This document shows positions 1 to 5,045 of a DNA stretch of 7,525 nt, piece after piece. The notes under the pieces were generated by a model. The model searched no databases and was not told the DNA's origin. It saw only the letters and a program-made list of their open reading frames with translations. The DNA is taken from contig CANOHR010000049.1 in assembly GCA_947565875.1 (NCBI GenBank), positions 1 to 7,525 of the forward strand, in the 5' to 3' direction. Position 1 is the stretch's first letter, and each line of letters begins with the position of its first letter. Both the position numbers and the translations under genes were made by a program. The DNA is from an uncultured Pseudoflavonifractor sp. (GTDB lineage Bacteria > Bacillota > Clostridia > Oscillospirales > Oscillospiraceae).

Positions 1-1575
1 ACCATCTTCTTCAGCGACAGCAATACCATTCTGGCGGAGGTCACGGGCAATGAGAGCGTCCTCTATCAAGACGGGGAGACCTACCAGTACGCCCTGGAAT
101 ACGGTCTGGACTATACCTACCCGGTCCAGGACGAGTTTTGGGAACTGAGAAGCACCCAGGTGAAGGGAGATATCCACATCCTCTACTGGACCGCCGCTCT
201 GGTTTTGATCACCCTGTCCGGCACCGTTCTTCTGCTATGCTGCGCCGGACGGCGGCGGGGAGCGGAGACTTTCCTTCTCAACTGGACCGACCGGATCCCC
301 TATGACCTGTATCTTCCCTGTATGGCATGGGCAGCCACTATGTGCTTTGCCCTGGGGGGCAACTTGATATCGGAGGGCTACCTTTTCCACTACGGAGACC
401 CCTCTTTCTATGCCATGATGGGAACGGCGGCGGTCTCTCTGGCAGGGGGCTTTGCCCTGACAGAGGCCGGTTTTATGTCAACTGCCACCCGGATCAAGAC
501 CCATACTCTTTTCCGCAACACCGTCACCTGGCGGCTGCTCAAATGGCTGGGCCGGGGCTTCCGCGCCTTAGGCCGCTGGTGGAAGGCCACCTTCGGCAAC
601 TGGAACATGACCCAGCGGACCATCCTGCTGTTTCTGGGCTATCTCATTGGCACCGTTCTCTCCAGCCTCACCGTGGTCCTCATCCCCATTTACCAGGGAG
701 CGGTGCTGTTCCTTATCTGCCGGTGGGTGGAAGAGTGGCGGAGGATCCGCTCCGGTACCCAAGCCATTGTGGGGGGAACGCCGGAGGCCGTCATCGACAC
801 CGGCAAAATGAGCCGGTTCCCTGACCTTTTGGAGCATGCCGGGCAACTCAACGACCTGGGAAGCGCCATCAGCACTGCCGTGGACGAGCGCCTTCGGTCG
901 GAGCGGATGAAGGCGGAACTTATCACCAACGTATCCCACGACCTGAAGACCCCCCTCACCTCCATCATCAACTATGTGGATCTTCTGAAAAAAGAGGACA
1001 TTCAGGGGGAGAAGGCCCAGGAATATATCGAGGTACTGGACCGGAAAAGCCAGCGGCTGAAAAAGCTTACCGAGGACCTGGTAGAGGCCAGCAAGGCCTC
1101 CACGGGAGCCCTCCCCGTGACCCCGGAGCGGCTGGGGGTAGTCCAGCTGGTGAATCAGGCTCTGGGAGAGTACAGCGAGAAGTTGGAAAAGGCAAATCTT
1201 CAGTTGGTGGCCTCCATGACAGAGGAAGAGGTCTATGTGAAGGCCGACGGACGGCACTTTTGGCGGATCCTGGATAATCTCATGAGCAACTGCGTCAAAT
1301 ACGCCATGCCGGGGACCCGGGTCTACCTGGACCTGGTTGCCTGGGACGGGTATGTGACCTTATCCCTGAAGAACATCTCCGCCGGACAACTCAACATCCC
1401 CGCTGAGCAGCTGATGGAGCGGTTTGTCCGGGGGGACGAGAGCCGCACCACCGAGGGAAGCGGTCTGGGCCTGTCCATTGCCCGAAGCCTCACTGAACTG
1501 CAGGGCGGCCTGTTCCGCCTAGAGGTGGACGGGGATCTATTCAAGGCGGTGGTGAGCTTCCCGCAGGTAAAGTAG
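1..1575 (+). CDS. Sensor histidine kinase, multi-pass membrane (5' end outside window)
   Basis: The reading frame is open from base 1, so the gene starts upstream; a GTG at 160 is only an internal in-frame codon. The visible part is 524 residues. Residues 1-55 look extracytoplasmic. Hydrophobic segments follow at about 61-81, 103-123, 136-158 and 206-242 (the last possibly two helices), so this is a polytopic sensor. The cytoplasmic kinase has an H box NVSHDLKTPLTS with phospho-acceptor His313, an N box DNLMSNCVKYA (Asp425, Asn426, Asn430), an F box LMERFVRGD, and a G2 box EGSGLGLSIA around 485-494. The usual DxGxG G1 motif is replaced by KNISAGQLNI (Asn458), a variant found in a Firmicutes kinase subfamily. 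It autophosphorylates on His and passes phosphate to a response regulator, presumably encoded just upstream. The stimulus cannot be deduced. The gene is convergent with the MATE gene. Kinase identity is very secure; its specific role is unknown. Confidence 0.95.
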   Translation, partial: TIFFSDSNTILAEVTGNESVLYQDGETYQYALEYGLDYTYPVQDEFWELRSTQVKGDIHILYWTAALVLITLSGTVLLLCCAGRRRGAETFLLNWTDRIPYDLYLPCMAWAATMCFALGGNLISEGYLFHYGDPSFYAMMGTAAVSLAGGFALTEAGFMSTATRIKTHTLFRNTVTWRLLKWLGRGFRALGRWWKATFGNWNMTQRTILLFLGYLIGTVLSSLTVVLIPIYQGAVLFLICRWVEEWRRIRSGTQAIVGGTPEAVIDTGKMSRFPDLLEHAGQLNDLGSAISTAVDERLRSERMKAELITNVSHDLKTPLTSIINYVDLLKKEDIQGEKAQEYIEVLDRKSQRLKKLTEDLVEASKASTGALPVTPERLGVVQLVNQALGEYSEKLEKANLQLVASMTEEEVYVKADGRHFWRILDNLMSNCVKYAMPGTRVYLDLVAWDGYVTLSLKNISAGQLNIPAEQLMERFVRGDESRTTEGSGLGLSIARSLTELQGGLFRLEVDGDLFKAVVSFPQVK

Positions 1576-1862
1576 AAGGGCGGAGAACAGGTCAGTTGTA
1601 GTGACTAAGACCAGAGCGGAGCGAAATGACCAAAAGGGACATGTCCTTTTGTCCCTGGTGGGCATTTTGCGGAGTCGGAGGGCTTAGATCTCCCTTACGT
1701 CCCAAAGGGGCCCCGCAAAAGCGGTCCTCAGCTTTTGTGGGGAGAGGAGGAGCAAGGGAGCGGAATGGATGTTCGGCGTAAGCCGGACGGAATGAAGCAG
1801 ACTTTGCGACGACGAGTTCGGAGCCTGACATGGCTCCCTTTCAGGAAAGGCCGATATGGAAC
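1576..1862. other. Gene-free, hairpin-rich segment downstream of the kinase
   Basis: No credible protein gene is visible. Short open frames here (for example - strand 1831-1592) read as low-complexity Arg/Ser/Pro-rich peptides without a domain or ribosome binding site. The segment holds inverted repeats: AAAAGG/CCTTTT around ACATGT at 1632-1650, with AGGGAC/GTCCCT (1635-1640/1651-1656) as an alternative pairing; a 12-bp stem at 1711-1722/1731-1742; a 7-bp stem at 1771-1777/1782-1788; and CCTTTC/GAAAGG at 1837-1850. None has a convincing T-tract. It may be a 3' untranslated region, a decayed repeat, or a small structured RNA; nothing decides between these. Confidence 0.5.
1711..1742 (+). other. 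12-bp stem-loop in the kinase 3' region
   Basis: CCCCGCAAAAGC (1711-1722) pairs with GCTTTTGTGGGG (1731-1742) across an 8-base loop. The single non-Watson-Crick position is G1715 opposite T1738. It is a G-U wobble if the + strand is transcribed but a C-A mismatch on the - strand, which favours a + strand RNA structure. There is no following T run, so it is not a standard intrinsic terminator. Confidence 0.45.
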
Positions 1863-1870
1863 CACCTTAC

Positions 1871-1908
1871 GGGCGACCACAAGGGTCAGGGAACCGTCCC
1901 CTACAGAT
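1871..1908 (-). repeat. GTAGGG-type palindromic unit, divergent copy (unit A)
   Basis: Read on the - strand, CTGTAGGGGA is followed by a short stem AGGGGA/TTCCCT (one G-U pair) with a CGG loop. A second small inverted repeat, GACC/GGTC, lies next to it (+ strand, within 1871-1887). It shares the constant CTGTAGGG flank with the units at 4531-4558 and 4584-4602. The stem is weaker than in the other copies, so this may be a decayed or chimeric unit. Confidence 0.4.
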
Positions 1909-1922
1909 TTCTAACGAACGTG

Positions 1923-1951
1923 TCCGTAGGGGCGGCTATTAGCCGCCCGCC
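1923..1951 (+). repeat. Palindromic unit with constant GTAGGGGCG flank (unit B)
   Basis: A 29-base unit: constant left part TCCGTAGGGGCG, a 9-base tip GCTATTAGC, and a constant right part CGCCCGCC. GGGCGGCTA (1930-1938) pairs perfectly with TAGCCGCCC (1940-1948) around a single T. It matches unit C (2058-2086, opposite strand) in the flanks but not in the tip, while both tips remain self-complementary. Confidence 0.65.
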
Positions 1952-1999
1952 AAGACTACCCGCCTATTTGCCGTCCGTTTCCACAAAACGGGAATACGG

Positions 2000-2029
2000 A
2001 TTGCCACGGGCCCTTCGGGCCCTCGCAAT
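2000..2029. repeat. GC-rich hairpin GGGCCC-TTC-GGGCCC
   Basis: GGGCCC (2008-2013) and GGGCCC (2017-2022) are separated by TTC. Outer complementary pentamers ATTGC (2000-2004) and GCAAT (2025-2029) extend the stem over a small mismatched step. No T-tract follows on either strand, so it is listed as a structured repeat rather than a terminator. Its frame reads as GLPRALRALAMT-like peptide text, which is likely only a translated repeat. Confidence 0.5.
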
Positions 2030-2040
2030 GACGGGCGGGG

Positions 2041-2053
2041 AGGTGGTACCGCG
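2041..2053 (+). promoter_or_regulatory. T-box antiterminator-like core motif, probably orphan
   Basis: AGGTGGTACCGCG matches 12 consecutive positions of the strongly conserved T-box leader core (GGTGGNACCGCG), which binds the uncharged tRNA acceptor end. A 9-bp hairpin follows at 2061-2079, roughly where a T-box terminator would sit. Against a working riboswitch: no recognisable Stem I or AGTA-type loop in the 200 bases upstream, no T-tract after the hairpin, and no + strand gene downstream. It is either a relic of a decayed T-box or a chance match within the repeat. Confidence 0.25.
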
Positions 2054-2057
2054 CTTG

Positions 2058-2086
2058 GGTGGGCGCACACTGTGCGCCCCTACGGA
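2058..2086 (-). repeat. Palindromic unit with constant GTAGGGGCG flank (unit C)
   Basis: On the - strand it reads TCCGTAGGGGCG, then a 9-base tip CACAGTGTG, then CGCCCACC. On the + strand GGGCGCACA (2061-2069) pairs perfectly with TGTGCGCCC (2071-2079) around one C. Compared with unit B, 12 of 12 left-flank bases and 7 of 8 right-flank bases agree, but the tip is different and still self-complementary. Confidence 0.65.
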
Positions 2087-2102
2087 TATCCGTTCGTTAG
2101 GA

Positions 2103-2130
2103 TCGTAGGTCGGGACGCCTCGGCCCGCCC
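2103..2130 (+). repeat. Possible divergent GTAGG palindromic unit (unit D)
   Basis: TCGTAGG is followed by CGGG (2111-2114) and CCCG (2124-2127) flanking a 9-base loop, then CGCC. The layout (GTAGG, inverted arms, CGCC) mirrors units B and C, but the stem is only 4 bp. It is in the same orientation as unit B and starts just outside the 190-bp inverted-repeat segment. It could be a degraded copy or a coincidence of GC-rich sequence. Confidence 0.35.
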
Positions 2131-2182
2131 CAGGTATAGGATCACCAATAAATTAATATTTACCTATGAAACATCCTTTACC

Positions 2183-2222
2183 AAAACCCCCGGAACGGGC
2201 CTTTGCCCATTCCGGGGGTTCT
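2183..2222 (-). terminator. Bidirectional intrinsic terminator between the MATE gene and the kinase
   Basis: CCCCCGGAA (2187-2195) pairs with TTCCGGGGG (2210-2218); after a C-A mismatch, GGGC and GCCC extend the stem over a CTTT loop. On the - strand the stem is followed by TTTTGG and lies 9 bases after the MATE stop codon, as expected for that operon's terminator. On the + strand it is followed by TTCTGTTTCTT, so it may also end transcripts running past the kinase. Confidence 0.85.
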
Positions 2223-2227
2223 GTTTC

Positions 2228-3613
2228 TTATTGAGAAAGCCCGCTCAGCTTCAGCCATCTGCCGCTTCTCCAGCGGCAGATGCACAGGATCCCCCGAAGG
2301 ATCAGGTCAACTGCCATCCCCCCCCAGACTCCCGCCAGGCCCCAGTCAAAGACCAGCACCAAAAGGCAGGAAAGAGGCACCCGTACCAGCCACATTCCCA
2401 TAAGTCCCACCATCATGGGATAGCGCACGTCGCTGGCGCCCCGGAGGGCGTTGGTGAGAATGATGGACACGGCAAAGAAAGGCTCGGCAAAGGCTACCAC
2501 CCGGAGGGCCAGAGCAGCCTCGGCAACCACTTGGGCGTCGGAGTTAAAGAGGGAGGCCAGGGCCGGGGCAAAGAGGAACAGCAGGGTCCCCGTCACCATA
2601 CACAGCACAAAGCCGATGGCCCCGGTCAACGTCCCGTAAGCCTCCGCGTCCTCCTCATTCCCCGCCCCCACTGACTGGCCCACTAAAGCGATGGCGGCAT
2701 AGCCGATACCGTAGGCAGGCAAATAACAAAGCCCCTCGGCGGTGGTGGCGATATTGTTGGCAGCCAGAGCGGCAGTGGTAAGGGCGTGGCCCACCAGAGC
2801 GGTCATGGCGATCTGGCCCACATTGACGATGGCCCGCTCGATGGCGGAGGGCACCCCCAGATCCACCGCCCGGCGGATGATGGTCCTGTCGGGAGAGAGG
2901 CCCTCCCGAAGGGAGGTCGCGTACCCATGCTGATGAAAAGCGGCAATGGCGGCGGGAACTGCGGCGCAAATAATGGAGATAGCGGTGGCAATGGCGGCCC
3001 CCTCCACCCCCCAGCCCGCGCCAGGGATCATGACGCCGTGCCACTCCCGGGTAGGATAGATGAGAAAAAAGTTCAATACCAGATTCAGAAGATTGGTAGC
3101 GGTATTAAAAATAAGGGGTGTTTTGGTATTACCCATACACCGCAGCACCGCCCCAAAGACAATAAGGATGGAGTTGAAGGGCAGGGCAGCGCAGTAGATA
3201 CGCATATAGTTGGCCGCATGGGGCAAAACCTCCGGCTTGGCTCCCAGCCACCGGGGGATGGCGCCTCCCAGGGCCTCATAGAGGCCGCAGGCAACAAGCC
3301 CACAGACTACCGCCGCCAAGAATGCCTGACGGATCACCGTCCGCACCCGCTCCGGGTCCCTGGCACCCACGGCATTGGAGATCTGCACCGAATAGCCCAC
3401 CCCCACTCCGGCCATGATCCCATGGATCAGCCAAATGGGAGGGCCGTTTACCGACACGGCGGCGGAACCTACCGCCCCCAACACTCCCACCATGGCGGTA
3501 TCCACATAGCTTACCATAGTATTCAGGATCTGCTCGATAATGGCGGGCCAGGAGAGGCTCCACAGCCGCCGGAGCCTGGGACCCTGTTCTCTGATCTTCA
3601 ACGCTGTCGCCAT
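2228..3613 (-). CDS. MATE family (MatE) multidrug/metabolite efflux transporter
   Basis: The 461-residue product has the normal length and hydrophobic pattern of a 12-helix MATE antiporter, which exports cationic drugs or metabolites in exchange for Na+ or H+ across the cytoplasmic membrane. A short basic N-terminus (1-16) precedes helix 1, where VDTAMVG carries Asp38, the position of the conserved helix-1 acidic residue in NorM/DinF-type proteins. The two pseudo-symmetrical halves show matching loop motifs: ISNAVGARDPERVR (about 78-91) and VGQSVGAGNEEDAEAYG in the second half. The chosen ATG at 3613 has GGGAG 8 bases upstream and starts only 3 bases after the stop of the radical SAM gene, so the two are very likely one operon with coupled translation. 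The terminator at 2187-2218 follows closely. Substrate is unknown. Family assignment is secure. Confidence 0.95.
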   Translation of the reverse strand: MATALKIREQGPRLRRLWSLSWPAIIEQILNTMVSYVDTAMVGVLGAVGSAAVSVNGPPIWLIHGIMAGVGVGYSVQISNAVGARDPERVRTVIRQAFLAAVVCGLVACGLYEALGGAIPRWLGAKPEVLPHAANYMRIYCAALPFNSILIVFGAVLRCMGNTKTPLIFNTATNLLNLVLNFFLIYPTREWHGVMIPGAGWGVEGAAIATAISIICAAVPAAIAAFHQHGYATSLREGLSPDRTIIRRAVDLGVPSAIERAIVNVGQIAMTALVGHALTTAALAANNIATTAEGLCYLPAYGIGYAAIALVGQSVGAGNEEDAEAYGTLTGAIGFVLCMVTGTLLFLFAPALASLFNSDAQVVAEAALALRVVAFAEPFFAVSIILTNALRGASDVRYPMMVGLMGMWLVRVPLSCLLVLVFDWGLAGVWGGMAVDLILRGILCICRWRSGRWLKLSGLSQ

Positions 3614-3616
3614 GGT

Positions 3617-4492
3617 TCACACTCCCGTCAAATCAAATGGGGGCACATACTCTCCGCTGGCGGCCCCCTCCTCCTGGACATAACCGGGAAGACCCAGGGC
3701 CGCCATATACTCCTGGGCAGAGCGGATCTCGCTTCGCCGCAGCTTTCGGTCGATCTCCGGGTATTCCGCCGCCTTTCCCAAGGGCACATACTGGCTCATC
3801 AGGGAAAAGCGGACCTCCCCACGGAGGAAATTCTCCCCCACCCAGTCCATTACCGCCTTGGCCTCGTTAAGGCCGCCGGGGAGAAGCAGATGGCGGATGA
3901 TAACGCCCCGCTTCAGAAGCCCTTCTGCGTCAAACTCGCAGGGACCTGTCTGGCGGACCATCTCCTGGATGGCGGCGGTGGCCATCTCCGGGTAATCGGG
4001 GGCGGCGGAATACCGCTGGGAGCGGCCCTCATCCAAATATTTCAGATCGGGCAGGTAGATCTGCACCTTGCCCTCCAATGCCCGAAGGGTCTCCCGCTTC
4101 TCATAGCCCCCGGTATTCCAGACCACGGGTACGGAAAGAGGAGACTCCAGCGCCTCTATGATAGCGTGGGCAAAATGGGTGGGGGTCACCAGATTGATGT
4201 TGTGCGCCCCCTGCTCAATCAATTCTGAGAATATCTCCCGGAGCCGCTGGACTGTCACAGGCTTCCCATACCCCTCCTGGCTGATGACGCTGTTCTGGCA
4301 AAATACACACCGTAGCGGACAGCCGGAAAAAAATACGGTTCCGGAGCCCCGGCTCCCGGAAATGGGAGGTTCCTCCCAGAAATGAAGGGTGGCTCTGGCC
4401 ACCACAGGAAGAGAGGGCATGGCGCACACTCCGCCGGAAAGAGTTTCCTCCCGCCGGGCGCCACAGCTTCGGGGACACTGGGAACAGAGCAT
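3617..4492 (-). CDS. PflX-like radical SAM protein (COG1313 type)
   Basis: The 291-residue protein has the radical SAM CX3CX2C motif in SGCPLRCVFCQN (Cys58, Cys62, Cys65), which would hold a [4Fe-4S] cluster and S-adenosylmethionine to make a 5'-deoxyadenosyl radical. Before it lie a Cys-rich N-terminus (Cys3, Cys6, Cys10, Cys23), consistent with another metal site, and the stretch ARATLHFWEEPPISGSRGSG, typical of the COG1313 proteins related to pyruvate formate-lyase activases. Further on, VVWNTGGYEKRETL and IYLPDLKY fit the same barrel. No glycyl-radical enzyme gene is in view, so calling it a PFL activase would be unsupported; the target is unknown for most of the family. AAGGAGG lies 8 bases before the ATG at 4492. 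It is the first gene of the pair with the MATE gene. Family secure, function open. Confidence 0.93.
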   Translation of the reverse strand: MLCSQCPRSCGARREETLSGGVCAMPSLPVVARATLHFWEEPPISGSRGSGTVFFSGCPLRCVFCQNSVISQEGYGKPVTVQRLREIFSELIEQGAHNINLVTPTHFAHAIIEALESPLSVPVVWNTGGYEKRETLRALEGKVQIYLPDLKYLDEGRSQRYSAAPDYPEMATAAIQEMVRQTGPCEFDAEGLLKRGVIIRHLLLPGGLNEAKAVMDWVGENFLRGEVRFSLMSQYVPLGKAAEYPEIDRKLRRSEIRSAQEYMAALGLPGYVQEEGAASGEYVPPFDLTGV

Positions 4493-4508
4493 GGGCCGTC
4501 CCTCCTTC
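4493..4508 (-). promoter_or_regulatory. Strong ribosome binding site of the radical SAM gene
   Basis: AAGGAGG at 4507-4501 (- strand) is a near-perfect anti-16S match with an 8-base spacer to the ATG at 4492. It fixes that start, which also keeps Cys3 and Cys6 in the product. Confidence 0.8.
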
Positions 4509-4530
4509 CAGATATCATACTACCCTGAAC

Positions 4531-4558
4531 GGACCGCCGGGGACGGCGGTCCCTACAG
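4531..4558 (-). repeat. GTAGGG-type palindromic unit upstream of the radical SAM gene (unit E)
   Basis: GGACCGCCG (4531-4539) pairs perfectly with CGGCGGTCC (4544-4552) around GGGA, followed by CTACAG. On the - strand it reads CTGTAGGG followed by 9-bp arms, as in units B and C but with a different stem. It lies where the -35 region and leader of the radical SAM operon would be expected, about 40 bases before the start codon. Confidence 0.55.
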
Positions 4559-4583
4559 AAAATAAATCGGATCCAAAAAAGCA

Positions 4584-4602
4584 GGACAGGGCGGCCCTAC
4601 AG
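4584..4602 (-). repeat. Short GTAGGG-type palindromic unit (unit F)
   Basis: On the - strand CTGTAGGGC is followed by its pairing arm; on the + strand AGGGC (4588-4592) pairs with GCCCT (4594-4598) around one G, then ACAG. It is a shorter relative of unit E, same orientation, directly beside the HPr terminator. Both E and F are followed on the + strand by an A-rich stretch. Confidence 0.4.
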
Positions 4603-4633
4603 AGAAAAAGAGCGCCGCGTCCGCGGCGCTCTT
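4603..4633 (-). terminator. Intrinsic terminator of the HPr gene
   Basis: Perfect 12-bp arms, AAGAGCGCCGCG (4608-4619) and CGCGGCGCTCTT (4622-4633), with the tract CTTTTTCTCT on the - strand, 20 bases after the HPr stop codon. On the + strand the hairpin is followed by CCTTTTTCC, so it may work in both directions. It isolates the HPr transcript from the radical SAM/MATE pair. Confidence 0.92.
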
Positions 4634-4653
4634 CCTTTTTCCATGTATCAGAT

Positions 4654-4917
4654 TCAGTCCTCAAAGTTGCCGGAGATCAACTCAACAAGAGCTTCCACGG
4701 CCTCCTTCTCGTCCACGCCGTCGGCGATCAGGTTGATGGTGGTGCCCTTTACCACGCCCAGAGACAAAACACCCAGCAGGCTCTTGGCGTTAACTCTCCG
4801 CTCATCCTTCTCCACCCAGATAGAACACTTAAACTCATTGGCCTTCTGGATAAAAAACGTAGCCGGACGGGCATGGAGACCGACCTGATTGTTAACAGTG
4901 GCTTCCTTCATATACAT
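4654..4917 (-). CDS. ptsH: HPr phosphocarrier protein
   Basis: The 87-residue product is a full-length HPr. GLHARPAT carries His15, the residue phosphorylated by enzyme I (PtsI) in the sugar phosphotransferase system. AKSLLGVLSLGV carries Ser46, the site used by HPr kinase/phosphorylase in Firmicutes so that HPr(Ser-P) acts as a catabolite-repression corepressor. His15 distinguishes it from Crh-type paralogues, which lack it. Two in-frame ATGs are possible, at 4917 and 4911; the first is favoured because GGAGG lies 8 bases before it (14 from the second), and it gives the standard His15/Ser46 numbering. The gene is monocistronic, with promoter and terminator of its own, and is not beside ptsI. 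In a Clostridium with few PTS permeases its role may be mainly regulatory (inference). Confidence 0.95.
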   Translation of the reverse strand: MYMKEATVNNQVGLHARPATFFIQKANEFKCSIWVEKDERRVNAKSLLGVLSLGVVKGTTINLIADGVDEKEAVEALVELISGNFED

Positions 4918-4962
4918 AGCGGTTCCCTCCCCAAAACACGATTGGGTCTAATGCTATTGCTT

Positions 4963-4991
4963 ATCATATCAAATTTCAACAGAACAGTCAA
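4963..4991 (-). promoter_or_regulatory. Sigma-A type promoter of the HPr gene
   Basis: On the - strand TTGACT (4991-4986) and TATGAT (4968-4963) are separated by exactly 17 bases in an AT-rich stretch. Initiation near 4956 would give a leader of about 38 bases ending in the GGAGG ribosome binding site (4930-4926). This is the clearest promoter in the window. Confidence 0.8.
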
Positions 4992-4996
4992 CGGCA

Positions 4997-5014
4997 AATT
5001 CAACAAATTGAATT
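4997..5014. repeat. AT-rich inverted repeat upstream of the HPr promoter
   Basis: AATTCAA (4997-5003) and TTGAATT (5008-5014) flank CAAA, 6 bases upstream of the -35 hexamer. It could be an activator or repressor site, or an UP-like element. It is also the only inverted repeat after the mutS2 stop, but it has no T-tract, so it is a poor terminator. Function unassigned. Confidence 0.35.
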
Positions 5015-5045
5015 CTCTCCGCCCCCTCCATTCGTTGAAAAAGGT

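Larger units (their letters stand above)
1911..2100. repeat. 190-bp segment bounded by an inverted repeat of 22 matching bases
   Basis: The left end carries CTAACGAACG (1911-1920) then TCCGTAGGGGCG (1923-1934). The right end carries the exact reverse complements in mirrored order: CGCCCCTACGGA (2075-2086) then CGTTCGTTAG (2091-2100). The two blocks are 2 bases apart on the left and 4 on the right. No target-site duplication is visible outside the ends and no transposase lies inside, so a MITE-like element is possible but unproven. The alternative is two independent insertions of the same short repeat in opposite orientation. The interior holds a third hairpin (2000-2029) and a T-box-like motif (2041-2053). 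Confidence 0.55.

Noticed and set aside
160..162. GTG as the start of the kinase
   Set aside because: The frame is open from base 1, encodes plausible extracytoplasmic sequence before the first helix, and no Shine-Dalgarno sequence precedes 160.
1632..1656. Hairpin as the kinase terminator
   Set aside because: The stem is bulged and the downstream sequence GGTGGGCATT lacks a T-tract; the hairpin at 2187-2218 is a much better terminator.
1592..1831. 79-codon - strand open frame
   Set aside because: No ribosome binding site, no recognisable domain, Arg/Ser/Pro-rich; it lies in a hairpin-rich region and is best explained as translated non-coding repeat.
1911..2086. CRISPR array
   Set aside because: The repeated units are in opposite orientation, only two are well matched, there is no regular spacing, and no cas gene is present.
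1830..2108. 92-codon + strand open frame
   Set aside because: It spans several perfect palindromes (1930-1948, 2000-2029, 2061-2079). Its peptide, with text such as GLPRALRALAMT, looks like a translated intergenic repeat rather than a protein.
2072..2674. 200-codon + strand open frame running into the MATE 3' end
   Set aside because: It starts in the repeat, passes through the terminator hairpin, and is then antisense to the MATE gene.
2786..4228. 480-codon + strand open frame opposite the MATE and radical SAM genes
   Set aside because: It lies antisense to two well-supported genes, runs across their junction, and reads as His/Gly/Pro/Gln-rich text without any domain. It is a by-product of GC-rich codon use.
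4514..4519. TATGAT as the -10 box of the radical SAM operon (- strand)
   Set aside because: No -35 element or extended -10 at proper distance (the position falls in the GC-rich palindrome), and initiation there would begin at or within the ribosome binding site. It remains only a possibility.
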